Assembly: GCF_000699445.3 (NCBI RefSeq)
Contig: NC_067198.1
Span: forward strand, 27,353,536-27,417,535
DNA length: 64,000 nucleotides
Reading direction: 5' to 3'
Origin: Schistosoma haematobium
Taxonomy: Eukaryota > Platyhelminthes > Trematoda > Strigeidida > Schistosomatidae
In this document: positions 50,600-62,119 of the stretch, piece after piece
Layout of the letters: the number at the start of each line of letters is the position of its first letter
How positions within the stretch are numbered: position 1 is the first letter of the stretch
Translations under genes and position numbers: made by a program
The notes under the pieces: model-generated
What the model saw: the letters and a program-made list of their open reading frames with translations, nothing else
Databases searched by the model: none
What the model was told of the DNA's origin: nothing

Positions 50600-51580
50600 C
50601 TTACTTACTTACTCCTGTTATTCCTCGTGAAAGAGCATAGGCCGTCCACCAGCATTCTTCATCCAACCCTGTCCTGGGCAATCCTTTCCAGCAATTTCCA
50701 GTTGTTATTCATCCTTCTCATATTTGATTCTATTTCCCGACGTAATGTATTCTTTGACCTTCCTCTTTTCCGCTTCCTTTCAGAGTTACAAGTAAGTGTT
50801 TGCTTCGTGATGCAGTTTATGATTTCCTCAGTTCATGTCCTACCCACTTCCAAAATCATTTTGCAACTTACTTCTCAGATGAAAGTTGGTTTGTGCTCTC
50901 CCACACAAGGCTATTGCTGATGGTATCCGGCCAATGGATGTTGAGTATCTTGCGTAGACAGCTATTTATAAATACTTGTACTTTCTTGATTGTGGTTGTT
51001 GTAGTTCTCCAAGTTTCAGCTCCATACAGTAGAATTGCCTTGACGTTCGTATTGAAGATTCTCACTTTGATATTGGTTGAAAGTTGTTTCGAGTTCCATA
51101 TGTTCTTCAACTGTAGGAATGCGTCCCTTACTTTGCCAATCCTCGCCTTTACGTCTGCATCTGAACCTCCTTGTTCATCGATGATGCTTCCCACGTATGT
51201 GAAAGATTCTAAATCTTCCGGAGTTTCATCATAAAGAGTGATTGGATCGGTGTTCTCTGCTTTGAATTTGAGGACCTTGGTTTTCCCCTTGTGTATGCTG
51301 AGGCCTACTGATGCAGAGACTGCTGCTACACTGGCTGTCTTTATCTGCACTTGTTTGTGTGTATGCGATAGGAGGGCTAGGTCATCTGCGAAGTCCAGAT
51401 CGTCTAATTGGTTCTGAGCTGTCCATTGTATTCCGTGTTTTCCTTCAGATGTCGAGGTCTTCATAATCCAGTCGACCACGAGAAGAAAGAGGAAGAGAGA
51501 GAGTAAACAGCCTTGTCTGACTCCGATCCTTACTTTGAATGCATCTGTCAGCTGTCCTCCATGCATCATTGACATAAGAC
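50600..51580 (-). mobile_element. RTE-clade LINE, 5'-truncated
   Basis: Minus-strand fragment ending in an (AAGT)n tail (50600-50615) and starting in the reverse transcriptase palm. Best preserved RTE copy in the window. Upstream endonuclease and fingers are absent. No target duplication was identified. Confidence 0.85.
50868..51575 (-). pseudogene. RTE reverse transcriptase palm to C-terminal region
   Basis: 235 open codons. Motif GVRQGCLL at residues 18-25 (followed by Ser-Leu where RTE proteins usually have Ser-Pro), LDFADD with the catalytic FADD at 62-65, SDADVKARIGKVRDAFLQLKN and LLYGAETWR further on. It then shifts frame before the C-terminal zinc-like and RRGRPKNT regions (continuing in 50600-50870). 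A truncated copy of about a quarter of the full protein. The Met start is incidental. Confidence 0.85.
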
Positions 51581-51659
51581 TTAATAATCTTTAGTTCAAT
51601 AGTTAAAATATCGAATCGTACATTATGATCATAATGATTTTGGCATATTAGAGATATCA

Positions 51660-53040
51660 TATATCTTACTTTAGAATATAAAATGATAAATTTTAAAATT
51701 CAATACTGAATTTAATGTACTACATTAAATATAAATAAATAATAGACAATAAGAAACAGATGTATAACTCATAACCAATAACATTTGTTTTATAAATTAA
51801 ATCATTTATAAATTGAACACAAATGGTCATTTCATTACGCTAAAATCTGACTCAATTCATGGAAGTATAATTTAAACTAAAATCTGTTAGACACAAATGT
51901 ACATTGATTTACATGATTTGTTTATCATAATTTTTTTAAAGTAAATTTTCATATTAAAAAAAGGTGTTATATCTGGTCGTCACCGATTGCTGTGTCGGAA
52001 AAAAAGCGCTGATTATTTATACTCGGAACGAGGGACCTCGGCAATTCCCACGATGCGAAAGTGAAGATTTATTAGCCCAAACACTATAACAACGACGAAT
52101 CGAATATAGTCTAAAATACACTGGTTCAAATATTGATTGTACACCCATTTTGATTAATAATTAGGATTAGATCACATACTCAGTTATAACAAATCACTTA
52201 CTGAGCATAGTTTATGTCAAGTGAATGCAAGAATATCGTATATTATACAGAAGAAATTATTATACTGGGAAAACAATCAAATACTACATTGAATGATCCT
52301 AATTTTGAATCAAAATGGATGTTATATTGAATAAAACTCATAATGAGTAATTCAATCGAAAATTGACTTTTCTTTCCATCATATCAAGTAATAATTAATC
52401 TACTGGGTATAACTTGGGTCCTAATAAAAGGGAGGTATTTAAGTTTAAGAATAATAATAATAAAATGGGGTTACTGATCAAGTCCAAAATAGTACAACTG
52501 TAAATCAGTGAGGTTTAAAAATGTTCATTAGACCATAACTTGGAATATTTGGTCAAATGGTCAGTTTACGAATAAGTAAAGATTTAATAATAATAATGAT
52601 AATAATAATAATAATAATAGTAATAATAATAATAATAATAATAGTCAATTAACAGTATCTAGTTGAAATGAAGTGAAAAAAATAATTACGATTTTATACG
52701 TAAAATTTCTATTCCTAAAAGACATATTAGGCTCTCCTGTTAAACGGGACTGAGCTGTAGTGTTTGGGTTGTCACGTGAAGGTCTGAATAGTGTCTGATT
52801 CTCCTGAAAACCAATGTAAAATTACCCTGGCCCACATGGGTATATTATATAACTAGAAGACATATACAATATTTATAAACTACTGAATGTTTCACAATAG
52901 ATTGAAAATTCTTCATTCAGTCCGGTATTTAAACATTTAAAAAAATTCAAAACTATGAATAAAGAACATATTACATATTCTTGGCATCTAATGATTTTTC
53001 AATTACTCACATACTTGAAAAATCTAATTCACTTTGTGTT
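51660..53040. other. AT-rich spacer with AAT tract
   Basis: An (AAT)n tract with few interruptions lies at 52587-52645; no gene seen. Confidence 0.5.
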
Positions 53041-53044
53041 ATAA

Positions 53045-53314
53045 TGTGATGTGCGCTACTTATGTTGACATATATAGTATATAACGCTAGTCAGGAATAG
53101 AATATGTGGCAGCAGAACGTTGAGAAGATCGAGGAAAAAAAGAATGGGAACAGAAATTAATTAATATAAAAATGCAGGAACATTAAAGTCTGAGACAATT
53201 AATAAACATTTTGCAAATGAAGAATTGTAGTATGATTTTTCTATTTTACCAAGTAACTCTAAACTTTTTGCTAAATATAATCGCTTGTCCTCACCCGTGT
53301 TCTTCTACACTACA
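53045..53314 (-). repeat. LTR-like repeat, copy 3
   Basis: On the minus strand runs from TGTAGTG to a CACATCACA end (270 bp), TG...CA as in LTRs, and aligns with 25670-25925 and 48285-48475. No flanking duplication was found. Confidence 0.55.
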
Positions 53315-54280
53315 GTAGTATAGATTAGAAAATCGTTAGCCTAACCTCATTAAAGAATGTTAGGTTAACAAGAAGCAATGATCTGTCTATAAAGAGATAC
53401 GACGATAATATTTTTTTTTCAAATGTTTGTAGTTTATCTTACATTTCATACATAACTAAATCAAATATTTTCTGCTAAATAATCCTCTAGAATTCAAAGT
53501 GGTTAAGATCCCGGTAATGATATCAACACTGGCTAACAATAAATATGAAGCTAATGAGTTTACAAGCAAGACGAGACAAATTTCTTCATAGTGTTAGTTA
53601 CTATACAAATATTGTGCACGTTATTTTATGGTAAAAAACAGTGAAAATTGGTTCTTAGTCGACAGGTGAATCATTTTTTTTAAATGTGATTAACAGATGT
53701 AACTAAAGCAAAGAGAAAATACAATTTAACAATAAAAAGTAATGATAATTATTAATTATTAAGCGTGAAAATGCAAGACAATAAACAAATATATAAATTA
53801 GCTCTGAATTATTAACAGATTAATTTTCAATGGACCATTGATGAATTTACACGAATTATAAACATATAATCTTGTGTTTCGTTTTTAACGTTTATTCTTT
53901 GATGAAACTATTCTATAAGAAATTAGAGAACGTTGACTAAAGCAGTATATATGTCTTATGAGTATCAGAAGTTATGAAGGTAAAGACTAGAAATGATCAT
54001 TTGGAATTAATTAATTTGAATTGTTTAAATTGTTATACATATATTTTGTCTTGTGAAGAAAGTAGCTTGGACACAAATCGGTTACATAAAAATGTACAGT
54101 CATCCAAATAAAACTTATTATTAAAACAAAAATATTCGAAATTCGATAGATTCATAAATTGGCCAACTGACTGAGAAAAAAGATGCCAGTTGCGCAAAAC
54201 TTATTATCTTTGATTCTTTCATGCTATCTGAATTCAACCACTGAAATGGGTTTAAATTTTTACTGACAGACAAGAAATTT
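53315..54280. other. AT-rich spacer
   Basis: Nothing recognised. Confidence 0.45.
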
Positions 54281-54284
54281 CGAC

Positions 54285-54825
54285 ATTCATCCCCCAAATG
54301 TTCCGGTACGGCCAAGGGTGGAGAGAGTCCGCTCTCCTTCTCGAAATGCTCTCACATGGCCACGCGTATATAGCCTGTGCAAGGGAAGTCTTATTCACTG
54401 CCTTCTCGCGGCATTACCGTTGTTTACGAAATCGAGAGGATGAAAAGCGAATATCCGGTGCTTTAATCGAGTTGGTGGAAATGAAGGATTTACCAAGGGG
54501 AGTTGGAAAACTATGAGTTCAAACCAATGGTGCACATAGGCTCCAGAATCCTGAGGGGACAAATGGCGTGTGGACTAGTTATTGGTCACCAGCTACCAAA
54601 GGACTGCATCTCCTGACGTTGCTTCACTGCCTTGTGGATCAGGCTTGTAGGTTGAAGGTTCTGATTGTGGCCCCCCTAAGAAAACAACCTGCTTCGGTTT
54701 GGGCACCCGGATAGTATCACAGTCTATACACAGATCAAGTGACTTGTGTGGCGCATTTGTATTCAGTGCTCCTTTGTACCAATATTTGTGTGTTTAAATA
54801 AGTAAAATAAATAAAACAAACTAAC
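54285..54825 (+). mobile_element. Long tRNA-Gly-type repeat (family D), 5'-truncated
   Basis: Aligns along its length with 58400-58935: ctctcacatggccacgc, gcactgtgcctt-like blocks, gtgcacat.ggctccag, gggcaccc.ga.agtatcac and an A-rich AAATAAATAAA end. The tRNA-like start is missing. Open frames in it are not conserved between copies. Confidence 0.8.
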
Positions 54826-55264
54826 CATAGATTGATTTAAATCACTTATGTCAACTTGACAGAATTATACTCATACTTTTCTAAGGATATGTTAACAAAA
54901 CGTCTTTGTTCGTAGTAACAAAATTTCGTATCTACATATATAAAGTCTTGAACAAGCCTTGTTTTGATAAACTAGCAAAGAAAACTAAAGACCGATAGTT
55001 AGACGATTCAACGTCTGGGAAATCTTAGATCAAAATTTCCAGGTAGTTAGCACTCCTGAGATAGATCTAGGTGACAAATGTCAGCTAGTATAGAATCGCG
55101 AGATAAAGCTTCTGGTGACTGCCTACAATCCTCTGATATGAAACAAGAGCCATAGTGACACTGAGTTATAGTATAGAGAGCTAATGCAAGATGTCTACTT
55201 ATTTTAATTTTTCACATACAGAATTGATAAGATAAATGTTCAAAAAAATTACATAGGTAGTAGA

Positions 55265-55550
55265 AGCCGTGACCAGTTAAGCTAATCCGTGTCGGGGAGA
55301 AACAGGTGTCCACCTCAGTACAATGAAGATGGTCGCGCAACTTCGTGGATTGGTTGAGGTTAGGCATTAACACCATTGGATGCCGGCTCAGTGGTCCAGT
55401 AGGTTATACTGAAGGCCCTGAGTTCGAATCCTGTGAGCGGGATCTCGGATACACTCTGCTGAGAAGTCCCGCAATAGGACGAAACAGCCATCCAGTGCTT
55501 TCAGGTTTTCAATGTTGGTCTAATATCAATCGACTCATGATCTCAATTAA
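55265..55550 (+). mobile_element. Family B SINE, dead ribozyme
   Basis: Leader (gctaatccgtgtcgggg), tRNA head with a short deletion after the A-box, ribozyme region and tail. The core reads CUGAGAA: the essential G8 is now A, and stem I has mispairs. It cannot cleave. Confidence 0.85.
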
Positions 55551-55559
55551 TTGCTTACT

Positions 55560-56180
55560 TTGAGTTTTGGCATAAGCATTTTATGTATGATACATCTATG
55601 TAAGATTTAGTAAATAGATGTTTTATATTGAACACTTTTTTTAACGATTACGTTTTTCAAAATGATAAAGGGAGCTATGTGTATGAGATTACGTAATTAA
55701 CCTTTCATTTGTGTTTATCAGATTCATTGACAAAATGATGAGATTTTCCCCCATAATATAGAAACTTTTAAGAAAGTATCCAAAGTTGTTATTTGATATT
55801 GAATGCTAGAAATGGTAGACTTATTTTACAATGCTATTAATTATTAAGTTCGATTCAGTGAAATGATGATTAAATTGCACCTTCAATGTAATAACAAATA
55901 AATCATGAACTTTAATAGATTATAAAAAGTGATAGTAAATGTTAAACATTTCTAAATTAAATCATATGTTACTATCTGTGATATATATATATAGAATATG
56001 TTAATAAGAAAATAAGATAATACATGATGTAATAGTTAGCTTAACTTTTTCTTTATGAAATATTGACTTACAACTATTTTTTGATCTTCTATTATAAAAC
56101 TGAATAGATGATCATTTATTTCATCAATATACATGACATTTATTTTATAATCATAATATGTATATATAACTGAATTATTT
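55560..56180. other. AT-rich spacer
   Basis: Nothing recognised. Confidence 0.45.
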
Positions 56181-56195
56181 AATTCAAACTATTAG

Positions 56196-56631
56196 TTTTT
56201 GATTGAGATCATGAACCGATTGATGTTAGACCACCACAATTGAAAACCTGGAAGCACTGGACGGCCGTTTCGTCCTATTGCGGGACTCCTCAGCAGTGCG
56301 CATCCACGAACCCGCTCGCGGGACTCGAACCCGGGGCCTTCGGTCTCGCGCGCGAACGCTTAACCAACTAGACCACTGAGCCGGCATCTAACGGTGATAG
56401 TTTCTAACATCAACCAATCCACGAAATTGCGCGACCAACTTCCGTTGTACTGAGGTAGATACCTGTCTCTACCCGATAAGGATTAGCTCCACTGGTCACG
56501 GCTTCTCACTAGAACTCCGAGAATTCCCTTCACGAAGCTAGTCATTAGTGAGCACATGTTGATTGCTAGTATAGGGGTTGTGGAGATTTCAATCAAAAAC
56601 TTAATAATCTCCACAACCCCTATACTAGTAA
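56196..56631 (-). mobile_element. Family B SINE, most complete copy
   Basis: Target duplication tcaaactattag (56184-56195) against tcaaactatcag (56632-56643), one mismatch. On the minus strand: inverted tail (56590-56631), full leader (about 56400-56590, including agctaatcc and the caatcaacatgtgctcacta block), tRNA head (56310-56390, A-box TGGTCTAGTTG, B-box GGTTCGAGTCC), intact ribozyme and tail. About 435 bp in all. It is the best reference copy of the family. Confidence 0.92.
56254..56299 (-). ncRNA. Hammerhead ribozyme, intact (family B)
   Basis: CUGAGGA and GAAA canonical. Stem I is a perfect 6 bp (56294-56299 with 56254-56259), stem II a perfect 4 bp, stem III the palindrome ACGGCCGU. 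Cut 3' of the base at 56260. Best B-family ribozyme here. Confidence 0.92.
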
Positions 56632-56649
56632 TCAAACTATCAGGTCTAT

Positions 56650-57645
56650 CACTATGTTTTTAGTATTGATTATAAGCGTAGAAATCAACGTCGAAAAAAA
56701 AGAAGCAAACCTCATTATCTTTTGTTTTTATTATGATTAACCTAAACTATTTTCTACTGACATCATAATTTCAATGTTATTTATATAAAACTTAAAAAAA
56801 AACAGTTAAGATTTTCTTCTTTTTCTAAAAAATATACACAGTTAAGAGCAAAAAAAAGAAAAAAATGGAAAAAAATGTATATAAGCGATAGAAACGAATG
56901 TTTACAACAGTGAATATTGAATTAACTTTAAATAATGGACACATTTTATTGTTTTTACTAATTAGAACAATTTATAATCAAATAACACATAAACATAATG
57001 CATATAAATGAATAAAAATTACAAATGAAAGAATAATAACAAAGAATTGTTAGTTCTGGTGATTATGTTGTGGTTCATGTTTTCTTATAGTTTAGTCAAT
57101 TACATTTGAAGTTCTAGATATAAATAATGATAATAATAGTAATAATAACTTTCATATAGCTGATAAGAAATCAGTTAGAACAATTAAATTTGTTCATTAA
57201 AAACTGATTTAATCATAATTAAAAGTAAAATAATCGTAAAATGTCGATTGCATAATAATTGGTTTTTAACTAAACATTGTAAATGAATCCTATAACTATT
57301 AAAGTATAAGATTTAATTGTTCTTCATTTTAGTATCCTGATATCTTATATCTGTGCGCTTCACAAATGATGTTTAATACTTTGGGAACTAATGACTTTCA
57401 TTATGAAATCTGAATCATATCATTTGTTCTTAGAAATGCAAATACATAAGGTACCAAAATATTTTCTATATTCATGAAGCATTTAAATTATTATTTGAGG
57501 TTTTGAGGTTTTTACTGGAAGAATTTGTTCTTCATTTTTTTAACGAATCATATTTTTTTAGATAAACGTTACTCGTTTATAAGTAACTAGAGACCTACGG
57601 ATTTTTACTATCCACTGAAGTTCTATAAATTTAACTCATTCTAAA
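56650..57645. other. AT-rich spacer
   Basis: Nothing recognised beyond A and T runs. Confidence 0.45.
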
Positions 57646-57658
57646 AGAAACTCAGTAA

Positions 57659-57936
57659 TGGTGAAGACTTGTAGCTCAGGTGGATGATTTTGATGGACTT
57701 TTGTTCTCTGAGTTGTATGGTTTGGTCGTGAAACCTTCATCGTTATTCTGAACGACATCATCAGCACAAACTTCAGATAGAAGTAAAGCGTTCGAATTTC
57801 TCCATATGTGTTTCACAGCTTGTCCTGTGCACCTCGATGTTGATTGGTTCTTGTTGACCTTAAATTTGTCATTGTTTACTTCTTTGTTTTGGTTGTGTCT
57901 CCCATTTCCATCCAGCTCAGAGAACAAAACTCCATT
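57659..57936 (-). mobile_element. PLE 3' fragment with inverted tail
   Basis: On the minus strand a short inverted tail (57908-57936) is joined to the forward 3' end of the PLE (57907 down to 57659). Flanked by agaaactcagtaa (57646-57658) and agaaactaagtaa (57937-57949), 12 of 13 identical. Encodes only the last 80 or so codons after the GIY-YIG domain. Confidence 0.88.
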
Positions 57937-57949
57937 AGAAACTAAGTAA

Positions 57950-58355
57950 ACATTACAGGAATTCGCTACAGGTTCCTTAGTCTAGCATGATTACTTTAAG
58001 CGAATGATATGAAATTGATTGATCTACATTATTTATCTGAACTCCATTCTCAATAGGATTTCAAAGAGTGACTAGGTGTTTTAATTAACTGCGTGGATCA
58101 TAACTTTCATGATAAATAAAAACACATTTTGGTTTATCAGGCTGTTGTAGTCTGTAATGAAAACTAACTTGAAACAAAACAAAATTTCACAACCTATTAA
58201 TTGTTTTGTAGTTACATATAGCAATTCCAGCTTTTCAATGATTCTTTAATTCAGATTAGTTCATAATCATAACAAAGTGTCATTTATTACTTTAGTAAGA
58301 TATTTAAGTATCTTTCGTTTGAAGCATAAACTATGAGAAAACTCAAAACATCAAC
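57950..58355. other. AT-rich spacer
   Basis: Nothing recognised. Confidence 0.45.
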
Positions 58356-58358
58356 ACA

Positions 58359-58935
58359 TGGGCGTCAGTGGTCCAGTGGTAGAATGCTCCCGGCCGACGT
58401 ATATCACTTTGCCCCCAAATGCCCACGTACGGCCGAGAGTGGGGAGATTGCGCTCTACCTCCCCAAATGCTCTCACATGGCCACGCATATATAGCCTCTG
58501 CCAGGGAAGTCCTACTCATTGCCTTCTCGTGGCGGGGGTGTTGTTTGCAAAATTGAGAGGACGAAAAGTGAATGTCCGTCGCTTTACCCGGGTTCATGGA
58601 CATGAAGAGTCCATCTAGGGGAGATGGAAAACCCTGGTTCCAAACTAGTGGTGCACATGGGCTCCAGTACCCTGAAGGAACAAAGGGCGTATAAACCAAT
58701 CGTTAGTCACCTGCCACCGTGAGACTGCATCTCCTTACGATGCTCCACTGCCTTGTGCATCAAACCTTTAGGTCGAAGGCTCCGGGTGTGGTCCTCTAAG
58801 AAAACCCACCGCTTCGATTAGGGCACCCAGACAGTATCACAGCCCTCACACAAATCAAATGAGATTTGTGTGGCGCATATGTATCTGGTGCTCCCTTGAA
58901 CCAATATCTACGTGTTAAAATAAATAAATCTCCAT
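58359..58935 (+). mobile_element. Long tRNA-Gly-type repeat (family D), near full length
   Basis: Starts with a stretch like the 5' half of a tRNA-Gly (GGCGTCAGTGGTCCAGTGG then TAGAATGCTC, 58360-58390: acceptor, D-arm and A-box), then about 540 bp of non-tRNA sequence and an AAATAAATAAAT tail. There is no B-box at tRNA spacing; a B-box-like GGTTCCAAAC sits 250 bases downstream. GC-richer than its surroundings. The role of the middle is unknown; reading frames differ between the two copies. Confidence 0.75.
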
Positions 58936-58939
58936 TTAA

Positions 58940-60950
58940 GAATTATTCATTTTCAAAATAATTTTCATTATTGACGAAAGAACTTTAGTTTCGAACGGTA
59001 TTCATAGACGAAACGTATAGTAAATCAAATCAAAAAATGTATTGTCATGATTATCTCATAAGTGTGCAATAAATTGTTATTTACAGAAATAATTTGTTTT
59101 AAAAATGGTGAAATCTAAAATACACTTCAAGGTCAGTTTTTTTTTGAAAATAGATCAAATAGAAAATATTGAAAATTATCTAAATGTTAAATCAATTAAA
59201 TAAATCCAGAAAAAAAAATAAACAAATTTGGTATCTAGTCGAACATTATTGACATTTTAATCCTTGAAAATTTTTATTCACAATGGTTTCTTTAAAAAAT
59301 AAATGAAGTACATCTATAATCACGACAAACGTATTTCATGAATTTTGTTCCAGTTGTTTACTAGCAATTTAATGTATAGACATATTATATATGTATGTAA
59401 AAAGATGTTTACATTCTTTCTAGAATTCTTATATTAGAATTCATATTGTATTACTTTCGTTTTTATTCGTCTTTTTTTTCTTTTGAATAATCGCCATTTC
59501 ATATTCTCACATAATGTATAACTTATTTATACCATATAGTAGAAAGTTATATGATAATTATCCTATAAATCATATAATTCGATTTAGAAAACAAATGATA
59601 ATGTCATTGCTAAATTGTATTCAAAGTCATCTATCTTTTAAATATAACATTTTTTTGAATAATTATATAAAATTTATTATAGAGCATTCAAAAAGCTTAA
59701 TGGTAGTATCCTATGAAAGATTACTTACATGCATATGTTACCCCTTATCAAAAGCATAGGCACTTGACTAAGATTCTTTAGTCAACTGTATCCTGGTCTC
59801 TTTTTCTTTTCAATCTAATCATATCAATAAATAAATATGAGAATTTTCAATATCATAATTATTTTATTGAATCATAAGAAAATATTCACATGAATTAATC
59901 AACACTGTTATCTACGTTCGAACCCATTTGTAACAGATTGTAGAGATTTATTTTATATTAATATAAGTTGATCATTATGTTCAAAAATTAGGTTTGATTT
60001 TGATTGATCAAGATTATGCTTTTTTGGAGTCAATAACAAATGATTTTGTGTTAGAGTTAATTTCATAAATTTATAACTAAACTATTATACTACTTAAATG
60101 AGTATAAATGGATCAACCTGATTTATGTTGTTGTTGTTTTGATTTGTTTTTTGATAAAAATTAATCCAATCTTGATTAGCAATTTTACACAGATTTAATT
60201 GATATTGAATAATTACTGTGATTTTCTATTGTAGTTTAGTAAATCTGTTGAGAGGAACAGTATTTACCTTTGTTTTAAGTAGTGAAATATGTTACATATT
60301 AAAAGGTACAATACATCTACCATGAACGCTGTTAACATACTATCATACAAATAGTTTATATACTATAAAATAAACAATTTCACGTAGTGATAATATATGG
60401 AAAAAAACTTAAACCTAAAGTAATGTATACCATCGAAATGTTCATAGTCATAAACATTATAATTGTAAAATCTCCCTTTCGATTAACCGGACTACATTTT
60501 CATAGATAATGCACGTGGTATCATATATGAAAAAGTTATTTTGATAAACCAACTAAGTATTTAGATTTACACTAGTACAATGTAATTTTAAATAACACAT
60601 ATATTTACCGATTGAGTATCAGTGATCTTCAGTAAATTCATTATAATTATGAAATCACATATTAACTTATCTGAACAGAGCATTTATCGAAATCGGTATA
60701 CTTCTCTATGAGTTTTGACATGATTAAAATCTTGTGTCATGACAGTGAATGACAAATGAATCTTATCCACAATCAAAGTTATAAACTATAGTTTAATATA
60801 TTTCTTGTTTGATTCATTATTTAATTCATGCATTATTGAATAAACAATACATCGACTAAACTGAAAGATAAGTAAATGATGCAAACTACTGTATCACAGT
60901 ATTTCTATATCTATCTTCATATCGAATTTTGTTCATCTTAAGCATCAACT
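58940..60950. other. AT-rich spacer
   Basis: Two kilobases with no recognisable gene or repeat. The open frame at 59514-59759 is AT-driven. Confidence 0.45.
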
Positions 60951-61014
60951 TATAAATAAATAAATAAATATATATATATATATATATCAGGTGGGTGTTG
61001 TAGATATTATAGTA

Positions 61015-61232
61015 ATTTCAATGGTGAAGATCATGAGTCCTGCTCAGTGGTCTAGTGGTTAAGTGCTCGCGCGCGAAACCAGTAAGTCCTGGGTTCGAAT
61101 CTCACAGGGGGTGAGGTCGTGGATGCGCACTGCTGAGGAGTCCCACAACAGGAAGAAACGGCCGTTCAGTGTTTTCAGGTTTTCCATGGTGGCCTAGCTT
61201 CAACTGACTCATGATCTTAACCATTGGAATAT
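61015..61232 (+). mobile_element. Family B SINE inserted in a TA microsatellite
   Basis: Inverted tail (61015-61041), tRNA head (61044-61110, B-box GGTTCGAATC), ribozyme and tail, with (TA)n on both sides (60965-60987 and 61232-61250). The target duplication is hidden in the TA tract. The inverted tail may begin earlier, at about 60990. Confidence 0.85.
61127..61172 (+). ncRNA. Hammerhead ribozyme, weakened
   Basis: Core CUGAGGA and GAAA intact. Stem I is 6 bp with a terminal wobble. The inner stem II pair is G/A, the cleavage base is U at 61166. Activity doubtful. Confidence 0.8.
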
Positions 61233-61259
61233 ATGTATATATATATATATTATAATTTA

Positions 61260-61800
61260 TATGGAATGCAATGAATCTAACTTTTTGTACACTAGTAGAA
61301 CAATTACCATTAATTATCGTACATTAATATATTCATATATTGTATGTATTTAGTTAAGCTTTATAGTCTAAAACTGGAGATTTTATAATTATACGTATAA
61401 TTACTTTTCTAATGATGTATAATTTGGATCTTCAACCAAATGTTTATGAAAGTATGTCAATATTGGAATGTGGTTAATCAATTAGAATTATTATCTTTTT
61501 TATAAATAAAAAAACAACGTTAAATAATTGATGTTTGACTTAACACAGTGTTAAATAAGAATGCATATTATATAATTCCTATAGTGAATATTCTTTAATG
61601 GGTATGTGTAATTAAATATTACTTTAATCTAGTTCTACTGTTGCTTGCTTATCGACTACTAATATTATCAATCTAAACAATATATTTCATTATTTTATCA
61701 TAAGTTTCAATTATCATGATGAAACTAAGAGATTTTTAGGATTGTTGTGTAATAATAATAGGATAATCAAAATAATTAAGGCCAAGGTAACGATAACGAT
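61260..61800. other. AT-rich spacer
   Basis: Nothing recognised. Confidence 0.45.
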
Positions 61801-61820
61801 AAGATGTACTTCTTTTGTAC

Positions 61821-62105
61821 TCATAGTTCTGGTTTAAGCTCCTGGACGGTAAGAGCTTCAGCTATTTTTACGAGTTGGATAAGAAGAAATCTGGGTATAT
61901 TTGAACGTATCATATAAACAACCTTAAAATCAAATTGTGGATCAGTAGAATGGTTACAGTCGATCAGGTGTTCAAGTATATAACTCCTAACTGCTTTGCT
62001 TTCACCCCTATAGAACCAAACTGGGATATGTTCCCGTATCCGAGTTGAAAGCAAGCGCTGGCTATGGCCTATGTACCTTGCTTTTGTACCTGCTCTTGTG
62101 GAGCA
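61821..62105 (-). pseudogene. Second PLE lineage: GIY-YIG domain fragment
   Basis: Minus-strand open frame with RYIGHSQRLLSTRIREH (YIG at residues 15-17, the Arg-rich helix and Arg-Glu-His following), then SYILEHLIDCNHSTDPQFDFKVV, and a C-terminal AEALTVQELKPEL. Domain order matches PLE GIY-YIG, but the sequence is clearly different from the PLE at 15.4 kb. The upstream Tyr-containing strand and reverse transcriptase are missing, so it is 5'-truncated. Confidence 0.78.
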
Positions 62106-62119
62106 GTGTTGATTCATTT

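Noticed and set aside
50480..51234. Two plus-strand open frames over 140 codons
   Set aside because: Antisense of the RTE fragment; composition follows the minus-strand codons.
58343..58699. 118-codon minus-strand open frame
   Set aside because: Runs through the family D repeat and is not conserved in the other copy.
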